From Pseudorhodoferax sp. Leaf265 (lineage in GTDB: Bacteria > Pseudomonadota > Gammaproteobacteria > Burkholderiales > Burkholderiaceae_C), in assembly GCF_001422365.1 (NCBI RefSeq), contig NZ_LMMT01000039.1, forward strand, positions 1 to 64,000: a DNA stretch of 64,000 nt. The letters are read 5' to 3'. The notes beneath the pieces are model-generated. The model was not told the DNA's origin. It saw only the letters and a program-made list of their open reading frames with translations, and ran no database searches. Below, piece by piece: positions 54,287 to 63,657 of the stretch. Within the stretch, counting starts at the first letter, position 1. The number at the start of each line of letters is the position of its first letter. Made by a program: the position numbers and the translations under genes.

Positions 54287-55828
54287 GTGAATGCCGCTGC
54301 CTACCATCCCTCCCAGGGCTTGCCGCCCGGCACGCGGCTGGCCGAGTTCGAGCTGCACGGCCTGCTCGGGGCGGGCGGCTTCGGCATGGTCTACCGCGCC
54401 TACGACCACTCGCTGCACCGCACGGTGGCGATCAAGGAGTACCTGCCGGGCGGCCTGGCCGACCGCATCGGCCAGGCGGTGACGCTGCGCACCGGCGCGG
54501 ATGCGCAGCGCTTCGAGGAGGGCCTGCGCTCGTTCATGAACGAGGCCCGGCTGCTGGCGCAGTTCGACCACCCCGCGTTGGTGAAGGTGCTGCGCGTCTG
54601 GGAGCAGAACCGCACGGCCTACATGGCGATGCCGCTGTACCAGGGCGTGACGCTCAAGGAAGCCTGCGCGCAGATGCGCACCCCGCCGCCCGAACCCTGG
54701 CTGCGCAAGCTGCTGTGGTCGGTGCTGCAGGCGCTCGAACTGCTGCACCGCCGCGACACGGTGCACCGCGACATCTCGCCCGACAACATCTTCCTGCAGG
54801 ACATCGGCCCGCCCGTGCTGCTGGACCTGGGGGCGGCGCGCCAGGCGCTGGGCCAGGAGGCGCCGCAGCACACCGCCATCCTGAAGGTGAACTACGCGCC
54901 GATCGAGCAGTACGCCGACGCCGAGGGCATGCGCCAGGGGCCCTGGAGCGATGTCTATGCGCTGGCGGCCGTGGTCTACGGCTGCCTCAACCAGGCGCCG
55001 CCTGTGCCGGCCAGCGTGCGCGTGCTGCGCGACAGCCTGCGCCCGCCGGCCGAACTGGTGCAGGAGTTGCGCAGCGTGCATGGCCTGGAGTACTCACCGG
55101 CGCTGGTGCAGGCGCTGACGGCCGGGCTCGCGCTCGACCCGCAGCGGCGGCCGTGCGACCTGGCTGCGTTCGGCGCGCTGCTGCAATTGCAGCCAGTGCC
55201 GGGCATGGAGCGCTTCGACTGGCGAGCCGAACTCGGCCCCGGCTGGCAGGCGGCGCGCCGGCCGACGGGCCAGGTGCACCAGGACGCGCCCACGCAATGG
55301 CAGGCGCCGCTGGAGAGCCGCACCATCGACACCACCGTGCCTGCGCCTGCCGCCTGGCCAGCCGCGGTGCCGCCGTCCGTGGCGTTGCGGCCAGCCCCGG
55401 GCCACTGGTGGCCCAGGGCTGGGGTGGCTGCACTGATCCTGGGCCTGCTGGTGGCCGTGGGCATCGTGGCCTCGCCTGGCGATCCGCCCCCGGCAAAGGC
55501 GGTGCCGGCGCCGGCCAGGGCGCCAGCGGAGGTCGGGGCTCCGGCGGGGGTGACGACGCCGCCACCGGCGCCCGCGCCGATGCCACCTGCGCCGCCAGCG
55601 CCCATAGAGCCGCCGACCCAACCCGCTGCGCCGCCGGCGGCGCGCCGTCCGCCCTCTCCGGCTGTGCCGCGCGCGCTGTCGGCCGAGCAGATCTGCCCCG
55701 ACAGCAACTTCCTCACGCGGCCGATGTGCCTGTTCCGGGCCTGCCAGCAGGCGCCCTATGCGGCCATGCCGGTATGCATTGAAAACGCGCGGCGCCTGCG
55801 CGACAACCAGCGCCCTTATGGCCCCTAG
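54287..55828 (+). CDS. Membrane-anchored Ser/Thr protein kinase
   Basis: The product is 513 residues from GTG 54287. The kinase domain (about 20-300) has the Gly-rich loop LLGAGGFGMVYRA, the lysine in VAIKEYLPGG, catalytic loop HRDISPDNIFLQ and a DLGAARQ metal-binding motif in place of DFG. A single membrane segment (about 380-405, VAALILGLLVAVGIVAS) precedes a Pro/Ala-rich region and a Cys-containing C-terminal tail (CPDSNFLTRPMCLFRACQQ) that would be periplasmic. No cognate phosphatase or effector lies nearby. The GTG lacks a clear ribosome site, so the start is uncertain. Confidence 0.9.
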   Translation: MNAAAYHPSQGLPPGTRLAEFELHGLLGAGGFGMVYRAYDHSLHRTVAIKEYLPGGLADRIGQAVTLRTGADAQRFEEGLRSFMNEARLLAQFDHPALVKVLRVWEQNRTAYMAMPLYQGVTLKEACAQMRTPPPEPWLRKLLWSVLQALELLHRRDTVHRDISPDNIFLQDIGPPVLLDLGAARQALGQEAPQHTAILKVNYAPIEQYADAEGMRQGPWSDVYALAAVVYGCLNQAPPVPASVRVLRDSLRPPAELVQELRSVHGLEYSPALVQALTAGLALDPQRRPCDLAAFGALLQLQPVPGMERFDWRAELGPGWQAARRPTGQVHQDAPTQWQAPLESRTIDTTVPAPAAWPAAVPPSVALRPAPGHWWPRAGVAALILGLLVAVGIVASPGDPPPAKAVPAPARAPAEVGAPAGVTTPPPAPAPMPPAPPAPIEPPTQPAAPPAARRPPSPAVPRALSAEQICPDSNFLTRPMCLFRACQQAPYAAMPVCIENARRLRDNQRPYGP

Positions 55829-55857
55829 TTGGCGCTGCCGCCGGTTCTGCCTATAAT
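55829..55857 (+). promoter_or_regulatory. Sigma-70 promoter of rplM-rpsI
   Basis: TTGGCG at 55829-55834, 17-bp spacer, TATAAT at 55852-55857. The leader to rplM is about 140 nt and could be a regulatory RNA for ribosomal protein autoregulation. The -35 overlaps the end of the kinase gene. Confidence 0.8.
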
Positions 55858-56006
55858 GCGCGGTTTCGCAGCGACTGGCTGGCTCCGCGGCGAAAGGGCA
55901 TGAAGTGCGCAAGTACCGGGTGCCCAAACCCACCTAAGAGGCTCCTTCAGAGAAGCACCGACCGTGGAAAAGAGCCACCCAAACCTATCTTTTTAAGAAG
56001 AGAAAC

Positions 56007-56435
56007 ATGACTACTTTCAGCGCAAAGCCCGCTGAGGTCGTGCATGAATGGTTTGTGATTGACGCGACCGACAAGGTCCTCGGACGAGTAGCCAGCGAAG
56101 TTGCTCTCCGTTTGCGCGGCAAACACAAGGCCATCTACACGCCTCACGTCGACACCGGCGATTTCATCGTGATCGTCAACGCAGCCAAGCTGCGCGTGAC
56201 CGGTGCCAAGACCCTGGACAAGATCTACTACCGCCACTCCGGTTTCCCCGGCGGCATCACGGCGACCAACTTCCGCGATATGCAGGCCAAGCACCCCGGC
56301 CGCGCGCTCGAGAAGGCTGTCAAGGGCATGCTGCCCAAAGGCCCCCTGGGCTACGCCATGATCAAGAAGCTGAAGGTCTACGGTGGCGCGGAGCATCCGC
56401 ACACCGCCCAGCAGCCCAAAGCCCTGGAAATCTGA
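56007..56435 (+). CDS. rplM: 50S ribosomal protein L13
   Basis: The product is 142 residues, the normal length. [27 protein letters not shown] and [31 protein letters not shown] are diagnostic. It is an early-assembly large-subunit protein, co-transcribed with S9 (11 bp between genes). The ribosome site is AAGAAGAG. Confidence 0.98.
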   Translation: MTTFSAKPAEVVHEWFVIDATDKVLGRVASEVALRLRGKHKAIYTPHVDTGDFIVIVNAAKLRVTGAKTLDKIYYRHSGFPGGITATNFRDMQAKHPGRALEKAVKGMLPKGPLGYAMIKKLKVYGGAEHPHTAQQPKALEI

Positions 56436-56446
56436 GGAGCCACGCA

Positions 56447-56839
56447 ATGATTGGTGATTGGAACAATGGCACCGGCCGACGCAAATCCAGCGTTGCCCGT
56501 GTGTTCCTGAAAAAGGGCAGTGGCAACATCACGGTCAATGGCAAGGACATCAAGGCCTACTTCGGCCGCGAAACCTCCATCATGATCGCGAAGCAACCCC
56601 TGGTGCTGACCAACCATGTCGAGACCTTCGACATCCAGGTCAACGTCCATGGCGGCGGCGAATCGGGCCAGGCCGGCGCCACGCGCCACGGCATCACGCG
56701 CGCGCTGCTCGACTGGGACGCGACGCTGAAGCCGCAACTGAGCGCTGCCGGCTACGTGACCCGCGACGCCCGCGAAGTGGAACGCAAGAAGGTCGGTCTG
56801 CACTCTGCACGCCGCCGCAAGCAGTTCTCCAAGCGCTGA
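56447..56839 (+). CDS. rpsI: 30S ribosomal protein S9
   Basis: The product is 130 residues. [19 protein letters not shown] and the C-terminal [11 protein letters not shown] are diagnostic; the basic tail reaches the P-site tRNA. It follows rplM in the conserved pair and is followed by a strong terminator. Confidence 0.98.
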   Translation: MIGDWNNGTGRRKSSVARVFLKKGSGNITVNGKDIKAYFGRETSIMIAKQPLVLTNHVETFDIQVNVHGGGESGQAGATRHGITRALLDWDATLKPQLSAAGYVTRDAREVERKKVGLHSARRRKQFSKR

Positions 56840-56863
56840 TCGCGCCCTGGCGAACCCGAGAAG

Positions 56864-56892
56864 AACCGCCCGCTGGGCGGTTTTTCTTTTTG
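56864..56892 (+). terminator. Intrinsic terminator of rplM-rpsI
   Basis: AACCGCCC at 56864-56871, loop GCT, GGGCGGTT, then TTTCTTTTT. It lies 25 bp past the rpsI stop. Confidence 0.92.
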
Positions 56893-56989
56893 TGAAAGAC
56901 CGCACCTGCGAAGCCGGCAAATCGGCCGCGCGGGGCGCCCGTCGGGCGTTTGCATTAGCATCGGTCGACCATTTCTGGAGCACACCCCC

Positions 56990-57352
56990 ATGAGCGCAGT
57001 TGCCGAAAACATCGAAGTCATGCCCGATCCCATTGTGTTCACCGACGCCGCAGCGGCCAAGGTGGCCGATCTGATCGCCGAGGAAGGCAACCCCGAGCTC
57101 AAGCTGCGCGTGTTCGTGCAGGGTGGCGGCTGCTCGGGTTTCTCGTACGGCTTCACGTTCGACGAGATCAGCAACGAGGACGACACGACCATGACCAAGA
57201 ATGGCGTGTCGCTGCTGATCGACGCGATGAGCTACCAGTACCTGGTCGGCGCCGAGATCGACTATAAGGAAGACCTGCAAGGCGCCCAGTTCGTGATCAA
57301 GAACCCGAACGCGACCACCACCTGCGGCTGCGGCTCGAGCTTCTCGGTCTGA
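56990..57352 (+). CDS. erpA: Iron-sulfur cluster insertion protein ErpA
   Basis: The product is 120 residues. The A-type carrier cysteines are in [11 protein letters not shown] and CGCGSSFSV. It transfers [2Fe-2S] or [4Fe-4S] clusters to target enzymes. The location after rpsI is common in betaproteobacteria. The terminator just past it contains the ribosome region of the next gene. Confidence 0.96.
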   Translation: MSAVAENIEVMPDPIVFTDAAAAKVADLIAEEGNPELKLRVFVQGGGCSGFSYGFTFDEISNEDDTTMTKNGVSLLIDAMSYQYLVGAEIDYKEDLQGAQFVIKNPNATTTCGCGSSFSV

Positions 57353-57376
57353 TCGCCACCTGCTCCCTGTCCTGAA

Positions 57377-57401
57377 CCGCCGGCCTTGTCCGGCGGTTTT
57401 T
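57377..57401 (+). terminator. Intrinsic terminator after erpA
   Basis: CCGCCGG (57377-57383), loop, CCGGCGG (57390-57396), then TTTTTGCTTTT. The T-run abuts the GGAGG ribosome site of the next gene, so some read-through may reach it. Confidence 0.85.
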
Positions 57402-57417
57402 GCTTTTGGAGGCCTGC

Positions 57418-57909
57418 ATGCAACTCGAAGGTTCCTGCCACTGCGGCAGCGTCCGCTTCTCGGTGGAATCGTCCTCGCCGGTGCCGTTCATGCGCTGCTA
57501 CTGCTCGATCTGCCGCAAGACGGCCGGCGGTGGCGGTTACGCGATCAACCTGGGTGCGGATGCCGGCACGCTCCAGGTGCGCGGCAAGCGTCACCTGCGC
57601 AAGTACCAGGCCGTCCTGCGCGAAGAGGGCCAGCCAGACCGCCAGAGCAGCGGCCAGCGGCACTTCTGCGGGCGCTGCGGCAGCGCGCTGTGGCTGTGGG
57701 ATCCGCAGTGGCCCGAGCTCGTGCACCCGCACGCGAGCGCCATCGACACACCGCTGCCCGTGCCACCTGAGAACGCGCACATCCTGCTCGATTCCAAGGC
57801 CAACTGGGTGGCGGTGGAGGGCAAGCGCGGCGACCCGCGTTTCGACCGCTACCCCGACTTCTCGCTGGCCGAATGGCATGAGCGCCATGCCGCCCGCAAG
57901 AAGAACTAG
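57418..57909 (+). CDS. GFA-family (glutathione-dependent formaldehyde-activating enzyme-like) protein
   Basis: The product is 163 residues from ATG 57418, with GGAGG 5 bp upstream. Zinc-binding cysteines appear as SCHCGSV, CYCSICRK and FCGRCGS, the GFA fold pattern. The family includes S-hydroxymethylglutathione-forming enzymes and many of unknown role; the substrate here is not known. The stop lies directly against the stop of the convergent transporter gene. Confidence 0.92.
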   Translation: MQLEGSCHCGSVRFSVESSSPVPFMRCYCSICRKTAGGGGYAINLGADAGTLQVRGKRHLRKYQAVLREEGQPDRQSSGQRHFCGRCGSALWLWDPQWPELVHPHASAIDTPLPVPPENAHILLDSKANWVAVEGKRGDPRFDRYPDFSLAEWHERHAARKKN

Positions 57910-58839
57910 CTAGCCGAGTTGGCGCGCGCGGCGCTCCTGCTGCACCAGGTACAGCCCGCTGGCCACGATGATGGCCGCGCCCACCAGCGTCGCGGCGTCG
58001 GGCAGCGTGCGCCACAACAGCCAGTCCAGCCCCACGGCCCAGGCCAGCGCCGCGTACTCGAAGGGTGCGACCACGGCCGCCTGGCCATGGCGGAAGGCTT
58101 CGGTGATGCACATTTGGCCGATGAAGCCGGTGACGGCCAGCGCCACGATGGTCCAGGCATGTTCGGCCCGCAACGGCACCCAGCCGCGCGCGGCCAGCCC
58201 GCCGGCACCCACGGCGATCAAGAGCGTCATCCAGAACACCAGGCTGCCGTTGGAATCGGTGCGCGTCAGCACGCGGCCCGTGATCGCGGAGACGGCGTAG
58301 CAACACGCGGCGGCCAGCACTGCCAGTGCGCCCCAGCTCAGCAGGGCGTCCTGGTCCGGGCGCAGCGCCACCAGCACGCCCAGCATGCCCGCCGCGAGCG
58401 CCAGCCAGTGCGAACGCCGCACGCGCTCCTTGAGCACGGGCACCGAGAGCAGCGCGATCAGGATCGGACCGATGAAGAACAGCGTGTAGGCCACGGCCAT
58501 GGGCAGGGTCTGCAATCCGTACGCGAACAGCGAGAGCATGGCCACGCCCAACACGCCACGCAGCAGGTGCAGCGGCCAGCGCACCTGCAGCACCCGGCCG
58601 GCGTCGCCGCGCCACCACAGGTACAGGCAGACCAGCGGCAAACCGGCGATGCCGCGCAGGGCCGCCACCTGCACGGCGGGGTAGTGGGCGGCCAGCAGCT
58701 TCATGACCGCGTCCATCCAGGCGAAGAAGCTGATCGCCGCAAGCATGGCCAGGATGCCGCGGGTGTTGTCGTGGGAGCGAATGGCCAGGTCTCCGGCGCG
58801 CCACGGCGGCGCGAAAGCCAGCGATTGTCCACGCTGCAC
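57910..58839 (-). CDS. DMT-superfamily (EamA) transporter
   Basis: The product is 309 residues with about ten membrane helices in two EamA repeats (for example ILAMLAAISFFAWMDAVMKLLAAHYP and GALAVLAAACCYAVSAITGRVLTRTD). The family exports or imports small metabolites across the inner membrane. The first 30 residues are weak for a membrane protein, so a start near residue 32 is possible. Its stop touches the GFA gene; it diverges from the lipid-kinase gene. Confidence 0.9.
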   Translation of the reverse strand: MQRGQSLAFAPPWRAGDLAIRSHDNTRGILAMLAAISFFAWMDAVMKLLAAHYPAVQVAALRGIAGLPLVCLYLWWRGDAGRVLQVRWPLHLLRGVLGVAMLSLFAYGLQTLPMAVAYTLFFIGPILIALLSVPVLKERVRRSHWLALAAGMLGVLVALRPDQDALLSWGALAVLAAACCYAVSAITGRVLTRTDSNGSLVFWMTLLIAVGAGGLAARGWVPLRAEHAWTIVALAVTGFIGQMCITEAFRHGQAAVVAPFEYAALAWAVGLDWLLWRTLPDAATLVGAAIIVASGLYLVQQERRARQLG

Positions 58840-58914
58840 CAGAACTGTGCGCGCGGTTTGGCCGCGGCCCTGTCCGACATGCGGCCATGCAGCGCGCTGC
58901 TAAGCTGCCCGCCC

Positions 58915-59898
58915 GTGAACCAGACCCCTCCTGCTGCCGCCACACCGCCCGAGTTCGCAGCCGACGGCCCGCTGGTCATCGTGCTCAATGCCGGCTCCGG
59001 CCGTTCCGATGCCGAGGACACCCAGCGCACCATCTCCGGCATCCTGGATGCCGCCGGTCGGCCGCACGAGGTGCTGCGCATCGAGCGCGGCATGGACGTG
59101 GCCCAGGTCGCTGCCGAGGCGGTGCGCCGCGCGCAGGGCCGCCAGGGCGCGGTCGTCGCGGCCGGCGGTGACGGCACGCTCAACGCCGTGGCCCAGGCCG
59201 TGCTGCCGGCCGGCCTGCCGTTCGGCGTGCTGCCGCAGGGCACCTTCAACTACTTCAGCCGCACGCACGGCATTGCCTCGGACACCGAACAGTCCACGCG
59301 CGCGCTGCTGCGGGCCAGGCCCGCGCCGGTGCAGGTGGGACAGGTCAACGATCGACTGTTCCTCGTCAACGCCAGCGTGGGCCTGTACCCGCAGCTGTTG
59401 CAAGACCGCGAGGCCTACAAGCAGCGCTACGGACGCAGCCGTCTGGTGGCGCTGTGGTCGGCACTGGTCACGCTGCTGCACGCGCACCGGCCGCTGCGGC
59501 TGCAGCTCGAATGCCAGGGTCGGCAGCAGTCCGTGCGCACCTCCACGCTGTTCGTGGGCAACAACGGCCTGCAGCTGCAGCAGATCGGCGTGCCCGAGGC
59601 CGGCCTGCTCGCTCAGGGGCAGTTGGTGGCCTTGATGCTGCGCCCGGTCGGCACGCTGGGCATGCTGGGCTTGATGCTGCGCGGCGCCTTCGGCCGGCTC
59701 GGCGAGGCCGAGGACGTGTTGCGCTTCGGGTTCGAACGCCTGGCGATGCGGCCGGCCGCGCCGCGCCGCACGGCGCGCGTCAAAGTGGCAACCGATGGCG
59801 AGATCTGCTGGCTGCGCGCGCCGCTGAACTTCCGCGTCTCGCCGCAGCCGCTGTGGCTGCTGACGCCCATGCCGCAAGACCGGGTGGAGCCCGCGTGA
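58915..59898 (+). CDS. Diacylglycerol/lipid kinase family protein
   Basis: The product is 327 residues from GTG 58915; an ATG at 58879 is an alternative start. The DAGK catalytic core is LVIVLNAGSGRSDAED, AAGGDGTLNAVAQA (Gly-rich) and PQGTFNYFSR. It phosphorylates a lipid such as diacylglycerol or a related substrate in the inner membrane. The next two genes encode a metallophosphoesterase and a PAP2 phosphatase, suggesting a local lipid-phosphate role. Confidence 0.9.
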   Translation: MNQTPPAAATPPEFAADGPLVIVLNAGSGRSDAEDTQRTISGILDAAGRPHEVLRIERGMDVAQVAAEAVRRAQGRQGAVVAAGGDGTLNAVAQAVLPAGLPFGVLPQGTFNYFSRTHGIASDTEQSTRALLRARPAPVQVGQVNDRLFLVNASVGLYPQLLQDREAYKQRYGRSRLVALWSALVTLLHAHRPLRLQLECQGRQQSVRTSTLFVGNNGLQLQQIGVPEAGLLAQGQLVALMLRPVGTLGMLGLMLRGAFGRLGEAEDVLRFGFERLAMRPAAPRRTARVKVATDGEICWLRAPLNFRVSPQPLWLLTPMPQDRVEPA

Positions 59899-59956
59899 GC
59901 ACCGCCGGGCCGCCCCAAGGTGCTCGGCACCGCAGCGCGCAGCGCGAAGGTTCTCG

Positions 59957-60763
59957 ATGAGCGTCCTGCTGCAGATCTCGGACACGCATTTCGGCACCGA
60001 GCGTGTGCCCGTGCGCGAGGCGCTGGTGGCGCTGGCCGAGGACCTTGCGCCTGAACGCGTGCTGCTGTCCGGCGACATCACGCAGCGTGCCACCGTGGCG
60101 CAGTTCGCTGCCGCCCAGGCATTCTGCGGGCGGCTGGGCCGGCCCGTGCTCGCGATTCCGGGCAACCACGACATCCCGCTCGTCAACCTGGCTGCGCGCT
60201 TGCTGTGGCCCTATGCGCGCCACCGGCGGGCCTTCGGCGCCGATCTCGAACCCGTGCATGCAAGTCCCGACTGGCTGGTGGTCTGCGTGAAGACCACGCG
60301 CCGCTGGCGCCACCAGCATGGCCAGGTCTCGCCCGAGCAGATCGCGCGCGTGGCGGCACGGCTGCGTCAGGGCACGCACGGCCAGTTGCGCGTGGTGGTC
60401 GTGCACCAGCCCGTGGCCGTGCCGACGCCGCGCGATGCGGGCGATCTTCTTCGGGGCCACGAGGCCGCCGTGCGGGCCTGGGCTGCGGCCGGCGCCGACG
60501 TGGTGGCCGGCGGCCACATCCACCTGCCCTATGTGCTGCCCTTGCATGCGCTGCACGCCGGCCTGGCCCGGCGCGTGTGGTGTGTGCAGGCCGGCACGGC
60601 CCTGTCCTCGCGGCTGCGCCGCGAGGCCAACAACTCGGTCAACGTCTTGCACCGGGGCGAGGGTGCGGCGCGCGTGGAGCGCTGGGACTTCGACGAAGCC
60701 ACGCAGCGCTTCGCCTGCGTGGCCCGCCATGCGCTGGACCTGGACCGGAGCGCCCATGTCTGA
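59957..60763 (+). CDS. Metallophosphoesterase (calcineurin-like)
   Basis: The product is 268 residues. Motifs ISDTHFG, SGDITQ, PGNHDIP, VVVVHQP and AGGHIHLP are the metal-binding set of calcineurin-like enzymes. It acts in the cytoplasm or at the membrane surface on a phosphoester not fixed by sequence; membership next to a lipid kinase and PAP2 gene suggests a lipid-linked substrate. Its end overlaps the PAP2 gene by 8 bp. Confidence 0.92.
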   Translation: MSVLLQISDTHFGTERVPVREALVALAEDLAPERVLLSGDITQRATVAQFAAAQAFCGRLGRPVLAIPGNHDIPLVNLAARLLWPYARHRRAFGADLEPVHASPDWLVVCVKTTRRWRHQHGQVSPEQIARVAARLRQGTHGQLRVVVVHQPVAVPTPRDAGDLLRGHEAAVRAWAAAGADVVAGGHIHLPYVLPLHALHAGLARRVWCVQAGTALSSRLRREANNSVNVLHRGEGAARVERWDFDEATQRFACVARHALDLDRSAHV

Positions 60764-61577
60764 AGACGCGCTACGCGCCCAGGCCCTGGCCGAATGGCTG
60801 GGCCAGCATGCGCTGGTGGCGGCTGGCGGGGGGCTGCTGGCCATGCTCGTCGTCGCCGGCCTGCTGTTCACGGCACTGCGCCATCTGCACCTGCGCGCCC
60901 CCCGCGCATGGTTGCCGCCCTGGGCCTGGCTGGGCCTGTGGTTCACGTTGGGCGGCGGTTTCATGCTGGCCACGGCCGCGCTGTTCGCCGAGGCCATGGA
61001 GGCCATGGACGCCGGCGAGGAGCTGGGCCTGTTCGACCAGCGGCTGGCCGGAGCCCTGTCGCAGCGCTTGCCCGCGTCCGCCTTGCGCGTGGTCGGCACG
61101 GCCACGCACCTGGGCGATCCGCTGACCCTGGTCGCGCTCGTGGTGCTGGTGGCTGTGGCCCTGTTGTGGAGCGGCCAGCGCTGGCTCGCGCTGGGCTGGG
61201 TCGTGGCCTGCGCCGGCAACGGCTTGCTGAACCAGGGCCTCAAGCGCGTCTTCGCGCGCGTGCGGCCGCTGCACGAGCACGGCTTCGCCGTGGCCGATGG
61301 CTACAGCTTCCCGAGCGGCCACACCTCGGGCTCGGTCGTGGTCTACGGCATGCTGGCCTACCTGTGCGTGCGCCTGCTGCCCGCGCGCTGGCATCTGCCG
61401 GCTGTGCTGCTGGCGGTGCTGCTGGCCTATTGCATGGGCGTGAGCCGTGTGCTGCTGCAGGTGCACTGGGCCAGCGACGTGCTGGCCGGATTCGCGTCCG
61501 GCCTGACCTGGCTGGCCATCTGCATCGCCGCCGTCGAACTGCGTCGGCGCTACGTGCGCGGCGTGTCGATGGCGTAG
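60756..61577 (+). CDS. PAP2-family membrane phosphatase
   Basis: The product is 273 residues with six or so membrane helices. The three PAP2 motifs are KRVFARVRPLHEH, YSFPSGHTSGS and SRVLLQVHWASDVLAG. It dephosphorylates phosphatidate or undecaprenyl-pyrophosphate-type lipids in the periplasmic leaflet. It overlaps the upstream phosphoesterase gene, so they are co-transcribed. Its end overlaps the convergent MFS gene by 28 bp. Confidence 0.93.
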   Translation: MSEDALRAQALAEWLGQHALVAAGGGLLAMLVVAGLLFTALRHLHLRAPRAWLPPWAWLGLWFTLGGGFMLATAALFAEAMEAMDAGEELGLFDQRLAGALSQRLPASALRVVGTATHLGDPLTLVALVVLVAVALLWSGQRWLALGWVVACAGNGLLNQGLKRVFARVRPLHEHGFAVADGYSFPSGHTSGSVVVYGMLAYLCVRLLPARWHLPAVLLAVLLAYCMGVSRVLLQVHWASDVLAGFASGLTWLAICIAAVELRRRYVRGVSMA

Positions 61578-63178
61578 CGCGTCACGCGCGGCGGCGCTTC
61601 TTCCAGGTGGAAGGCGAGCTTGCGTTCGCGCAGCGCGATGTCGGCACCGGTCACGCGGTCGAAACGGCGCAGGTGCTCGGTCCAGGACTCGTCGACGATC
61701 TGCTCGGTGTAGTGCCCCGGGTCGCTGATGTCGCGCAGCAGATGCCACTCGAGCGCGCCCTGGGCCAGGCGGCTGCGCCGGCTGTCCTGCATCACGCGCT
61801 CGAAGTCGGCCGCGCGCGTGGGGTCGATGCGGTAGTCGATGCTGACCAGCACATGGCCCGTGGCCGGTGGCTGCGCCGCCACCGGGACCGGCAGCGCGTG
61901 CGAGGGCGACAGGTCTTCCTCGATCTGCAGGTCGACCACGAAGCGTGTTGCCAGCCACATCGCGGTGCCGCCCGTGAGCGCCGCCACCAGCAGGCTCAGC
62001 TGCACGGTGCCGAGCGCGGCCACCTGGCCCCACAGCCCGGCACCGAACGCGCTGGCGCCCATGATGGCCATCTGGTAGATCGACATGCCGCGGGCCCGCA
62101 CCCAGTCCGGCAGGGCCAGCTGGGCCGAGACCGACAGCGAGTTGGCCGTGGCGATCCAGGCCATGCCGGCCACAAACATGGCGGGCACCGCCACCGCCAC
62201 GTTGGACGCGAAGGCCATCACCAGCGTGGCGCCCGACTGCAGCAGCGTGCCGTACAGCACGACCTGGTCGCGCGCCAGCAACTGGCGCAGCCGCGGCATC
62301 AGGAAGGCCGTGGCAATGGCGCCCATGCCCATGGAGGCCAGCAGCACCGTGAAGGTGGCGGCGTCGCCGCCCTGCAGGCCGCGCGCGACCAGCGGCAAGA
62401 GCGCAATCAAGGCCGTGGAATGGAAGAAGAACAGCGCGATGCGCAGCAGCACGGCTTTGAGCCGCGGCGACTGGCGCACGAACTGCACGCCCACGCGCAT
62501 GGCGCTCCACAGGCGCTGGCGGCCCAGCGGGTCGGGTTTGTGCTCGCGCTTCCAGCGCATCAGCATGAAGGCCGAGGCCAGCGAGAGCACGGCGTTGAGC
62601 ACGAACACCGCGGCGCTGCCGATGCTGGCGATCAGCGCGCCGGCCAGCAGCGGGCCGACGATGCGCGAGGCATTCATGGTGATGCCGTTGAGCGCCAGCG
62701 CGGCGGGCAACTGCGCGCGCGGGATCAGCTCGGGCACCACGGCCGAGTAGACCGGCCAGCGCATCGCCAGGCCGATGCCGTTGGCGAAGGTCAGCAGCAG
62801 CAACAGCGGCGGCGTGACCGTGCCTGTCAGCACCGTGGCGCACAGCAGCAGCGCCACGCTGGCCACCCAGAACTGGGTCGTGATGTAGAAGCGACGCCGG
62901 TCCACGATGTCGGCCAGCGCGCCGCTGGGCAGGCCGAACAGGAACACCGGCATGGTGGCCGCCGTCTGCACCAGGGCTACCCAGACAGGCGAGGTGGTCA
63001 GCGAGGTCATGAGCCAGGCCGCTGCCACGTCGTTCATCCACATGCAGATGTTGGAGGCCAGCCAGACCAGCCACAGCATGCGGAACACCGGCCAGCGCAG
63101 CGGGGCCAGTGTGGAGAGGTCCGCGTCGGGGGACGAGGCCTCGTCGGGTGTCAGGACCGATGGGCGCTCTTCGGGCAT
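61550..63178 (-). CDS. MFS transporter with C-terminal ABM-like domain
   Basis: The product is 542 residues. About twelve helices of the MFS_3/transmembrane-effector type (for example PVFRMLWLVWLASNICMWMNDVAAAW and GRRRFYITTQFW-like) are followed by a soluble domain (about 425-542) with HVLVSIDYRIDPTRAADFERVM and HYTEQIVDESWTEHLRR, resembling an antibiotic-biosynthesis-monooxygenase fold. Such fusions are known among DHA-type exporters. It could export a drug or siderophore. Its stop region overlaps the PAP2 gene. Confidence 0.88.
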   Translation of the reverse strand: MPEERPSVLTPDEASSPDADLSTLAPLRWPVFRMLWLVWLASNICMWMNDVAAAWLMTSLTTSPVWVALVQTAATMPVFLFGLPSGALADIVDRRRFYITTQFWVASVALLLCATVLTGTVTPPLLLLLTFANGIGLAMRWPVYSAVVPELIPRAQLPAALALNGITMNASRIVGPLLAGALIASIGSAAVFVLNAVLSLASAFMLMRWKREHKPDPLGRQRLWSAMRVGVQFVRQSPRLKAVLLRIALFFFHSTALIALLPLVARGLQGGDAATFTVLLASMGMGAIATAFLMPRLRQLLARDQVVLYGTLLQSGATLVMAFASNVAVAVPAMFVAGMAWIATANSLSVSAQLALPDWVRARGMSIYQMAIMGASAFGAGLWGQVAALGTVQLSLLVAALTGGTAMWLATRFVVDLQIEEDLSPSHALPVPVAAQPPATGHVLVSIDYRIDPTRAADFERVMQDSRRSRLAQGALEWHLLRDISDPGHYTEQIVDESWTEHLRRFDRVTGADIALRERKLAFHLEEAPPRVTRYAIDTPRT

Positions 63179-63182
63179 CCGC

Positions 63183-63653
63183 TTACTTGACCGGCAGCGG
63201 CGTGGCGCGGTCGACCGGCACGGCTGTGATGGCGTTCTGCGGCGAGCCCTCGACCAGCCGGTCGGAGTAGGTCAGGTAGACCAGCGTGTGGCGCTGGCTG
63301 TCGACCATGCGCACGATGCGCAGGCGTTTGAACAGCACCGACATGCGCTCGCTGAACACCTCTTCCTGGGCCGGCAGCGGTTGCGGCACGCTGATCGGGC
63401 CGACCTGACGGCAGGCGATGGAGGCTTCGGCCTTGTCTTCGGCCAGGCCGACGGCGCCTTTGATGCCACCCGTGCGCGCACGCGAGACATAGCAGGTCAC
63501 GCCCTGCACGCGCGGGTCGTCGTAGGCGTCGACCACGATCTTGTGGTTGGGCCCCAGCCACTGGAACGCGGTGTCGACCTCGCCCACCTTCTGCGCATCG
63601 GCGCGCGTACAGGCCAGCACCAGCAAGGTGCTCAGGAGCAGCCAGGCCCGCAT
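63183..63653 (-). CDS. creA: CreA family periplasmic protein
   Basis: The product is 156 residues with a signal peptide to about residue 20. The mature part starts QKVGEVDTAFQWLGPNHKIVVDAYDDPRVQGVTCYVSRARTGG, the CreA signature. Function is not known beyond the family's genetic context. It lies 4 bp from the MFS gene and 4 bp from minE, on the same strand. Confidence 0.92.
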   Translation of the reverse strand: MRAWLLLSTLLVLACTRADAQKVGEVDTAFQWLGPNHKIVVDAYDDPRVQGVTCYVSRARTGGIKGAVGLAEDKAEASIACRQVGPISVPQPLPAQEEVFSERMSVLFKRLRIVRMVDSQRHTLVYLTYSDRLVEGSPQNAITAVPVDRATPLPVK

Positions 63654-63657
63654 GGTC

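Noticed and set aside
60771-63074. 767-codon minus-strand frame overlapping the MFS gene in another frame
   Set aside because: It has no protein family resemblance, while 61550-63178 gives a clear MFS exporter.
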